Assembly: GCF_030577135.1 (NCBI RefSeq)
Contig: NZ_JAUIRR010000002.1
Coordinates: 62,001-126,000 of the forward strand
Direction: 5' to 3'
DNA from: Sulfurimonas sp. hsl 1-7
GTDB lineage: Bacteria; Campylobacterota; Campylobacteria; Campylobacterales; Sulfurimonadaceae
Length of the DNA: 64,000 nucleotides
Shown piece after piece: positions 63,635 to 64,000 of this stretch. Each line of letters starts with the position of its first letter. The stretch's first letter is position 1. Below the pieces are notes generated by a model. It was not told where the DNA came from and searched no databases. It saw only the letters and a program-made list of their open reading frames with translations. Both the position numbers and the translations under genes were made by a program.

Positions 63635-64000
63635 ATGAAATTTCTATTTACACCTTCATCACATTTTAATCTTGCGAATATGTTTACATTTGTAAATATC
63701 ACAGCCGGTTTACTTGCAACTTATTTTATTACGCAGAACAATTTCTTTCTTGCTATTATCCTTGCTTGGATCGGTGGGGCATTTGATATATTTGATGGAA
63801 AAATTGCAAGAAAGTTCAATCTCTCTAACGAGTTTGGAATTCAACTTGACAGTTTTGCAGACTTTTTAAGTTTCGTACTTGTGCCGGTATTTTTAATCTT
63901 TCAGGCGACATATGCAACAAGTTTTGAAGGAATTTTTCTAATTGCGGCGGGTGTTATCAGTATCTATTACGTAATTTCAGGGCTTAGAAGATTGATTCAG
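63635..64000 (+). CDS. pssA: CDP-diacylglycerol-serine O-phosphatidyltransferase, 3' end beyond window
   Basis: The frame starts at ATG 63635 (AAGG upstream) and runs off the right edge, leaving 122 residues. They carry the CDP-alcohol phosphatidyltransferase motif DxxDG-x2-AR-x8-G-x3-D-x3-D as FDIFDGKIARKFNLSNEFG then QLDSFADF (about 52-78), with membrane helices on both sides. The N-terminal sequence and the position of the motif favour the phosphatidylserine synthase PssA over PgsA. It makes phosphatidylserine for phosphatidylethanolamine at the inner membrane. Divergent from the porin-feo genes. Confidence 0.9.
   Translation, partial: MKFLFTPSSHFNLANMFTFVNITAGLLATYFITQNNFFLAIILAWIGGAFDIFDGKIARKFNLSNEFGIQLDSFADFLSFVLVPVFLIFQATYATSFEGIFLIAAGVISIYYVISGLRRLIQ

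Overview
This 64 kb window reads as ordinary chromosome of a free-living, low-GC Campylobacterota (Epsilonproteobacteria), most like Sulfurimonas or a close relative. That placement is inferred from gene order and protein character, not from a search. Evidence: the rpmH-rnpA-yidD-yidC-jag-mnmE order; an rppH-lysC-hobA-holB-folP string matching Helicobacter pylori HP1228-HP1232 and including the Campylobacterota-specific hobA; an HP0268-like gene in front of miaB; a single-recombinase XerH; a Campylobacter-type major porin; and many c-di-GMP and sensor genes as in free-living sulfur oxidisers. I saw no rRNA, tRNA, CRISPR array, insertion sequence or prophage. Genes are tightly packed, and no gene-free stretch exceeds about 200 bases.

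Layout. 1-6.3 kb (minus): a FIST sensor cut by the window edge, then the ribosomal protein L34 / RNase P / membrane insertase / tRNA modification operon read leftwards from rpmH. 6.4-10.2 kb (plus): a coupled operon of a small secreted protein, an outer-membrane barrel and a GGDEF-EAL protein. 10.2-16.6 kb (minus): clpB, a PLP enzyme, a periplasmic parvulin and a hybrid histidine kinase. 16.7-26.1 kb: nth, a lipoprotein, cmoA-fbaA (minus), a cyclase-homology protein, a coiled-coil protein, an AT-rich spacer, a small HTH pair, hup, a NERD-type protein with a worn-out helicase domain, msrB, a cyclophilin and a PiT phosphate transporter. 26-34 kb (minus): CBS-GGDEF, folP, holB, hobA, lysC, rppH, then a hemerythrin-PAS-GGDEF-EAL protein. 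34-49.6 kb (mostly plus): hemW, tatBC, queA, an ABC permease, nusA (minus), HP0268-like, miaB, a DUF374 acyltransferase, xerH, a PilM/N/O-like trio, tilS and rimO (minus), a flavoprotein and a small barrel protein. 49.8-57.8 kb: the major porin, a lipoprotein, the gap-pgk-tpiA-fabI operon (minus), nadD-rsfS and mltF (minus). 57.8-63.5 kb (minus): a Fur-box-preceded porin-feoA-feoB set followed by a two-component system. The window ends inside pssA.

The genes are mainly housekeeping: RNA processing and modification (rnpA, mnmE, ruvX, cmoA, queA, miaB, tilS, rimO, rsfS, nusA), central carbon (fbaA, gap, pgk, tpiA), envelope export (yidC/yidD, tatBC) and replication control (hobA, holB). Over these lies a sensory layer of three c-di-GMP enzymes, a hybrid kinase, a FIST receptor and an OmpR-type pair. 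The points I rate highest for follow-up are: a recurring promoter layout in which a -10 box lies only 6-7 nt before the ATG (probable leaderless mRNAs); an rnpA with no ordinary start codon, whose likely CTG start opens a perfect hairpin; a NERD protein with a degenerate helicase motor; a PilM-like protein carrying a roughly 90-residue acidic insert beside xerH; abutting palindromes at the clpB promoter; and a porin inside a Fur-type feo operon. I found no clear undescribed multi-gene system, and several of these may prove routine.
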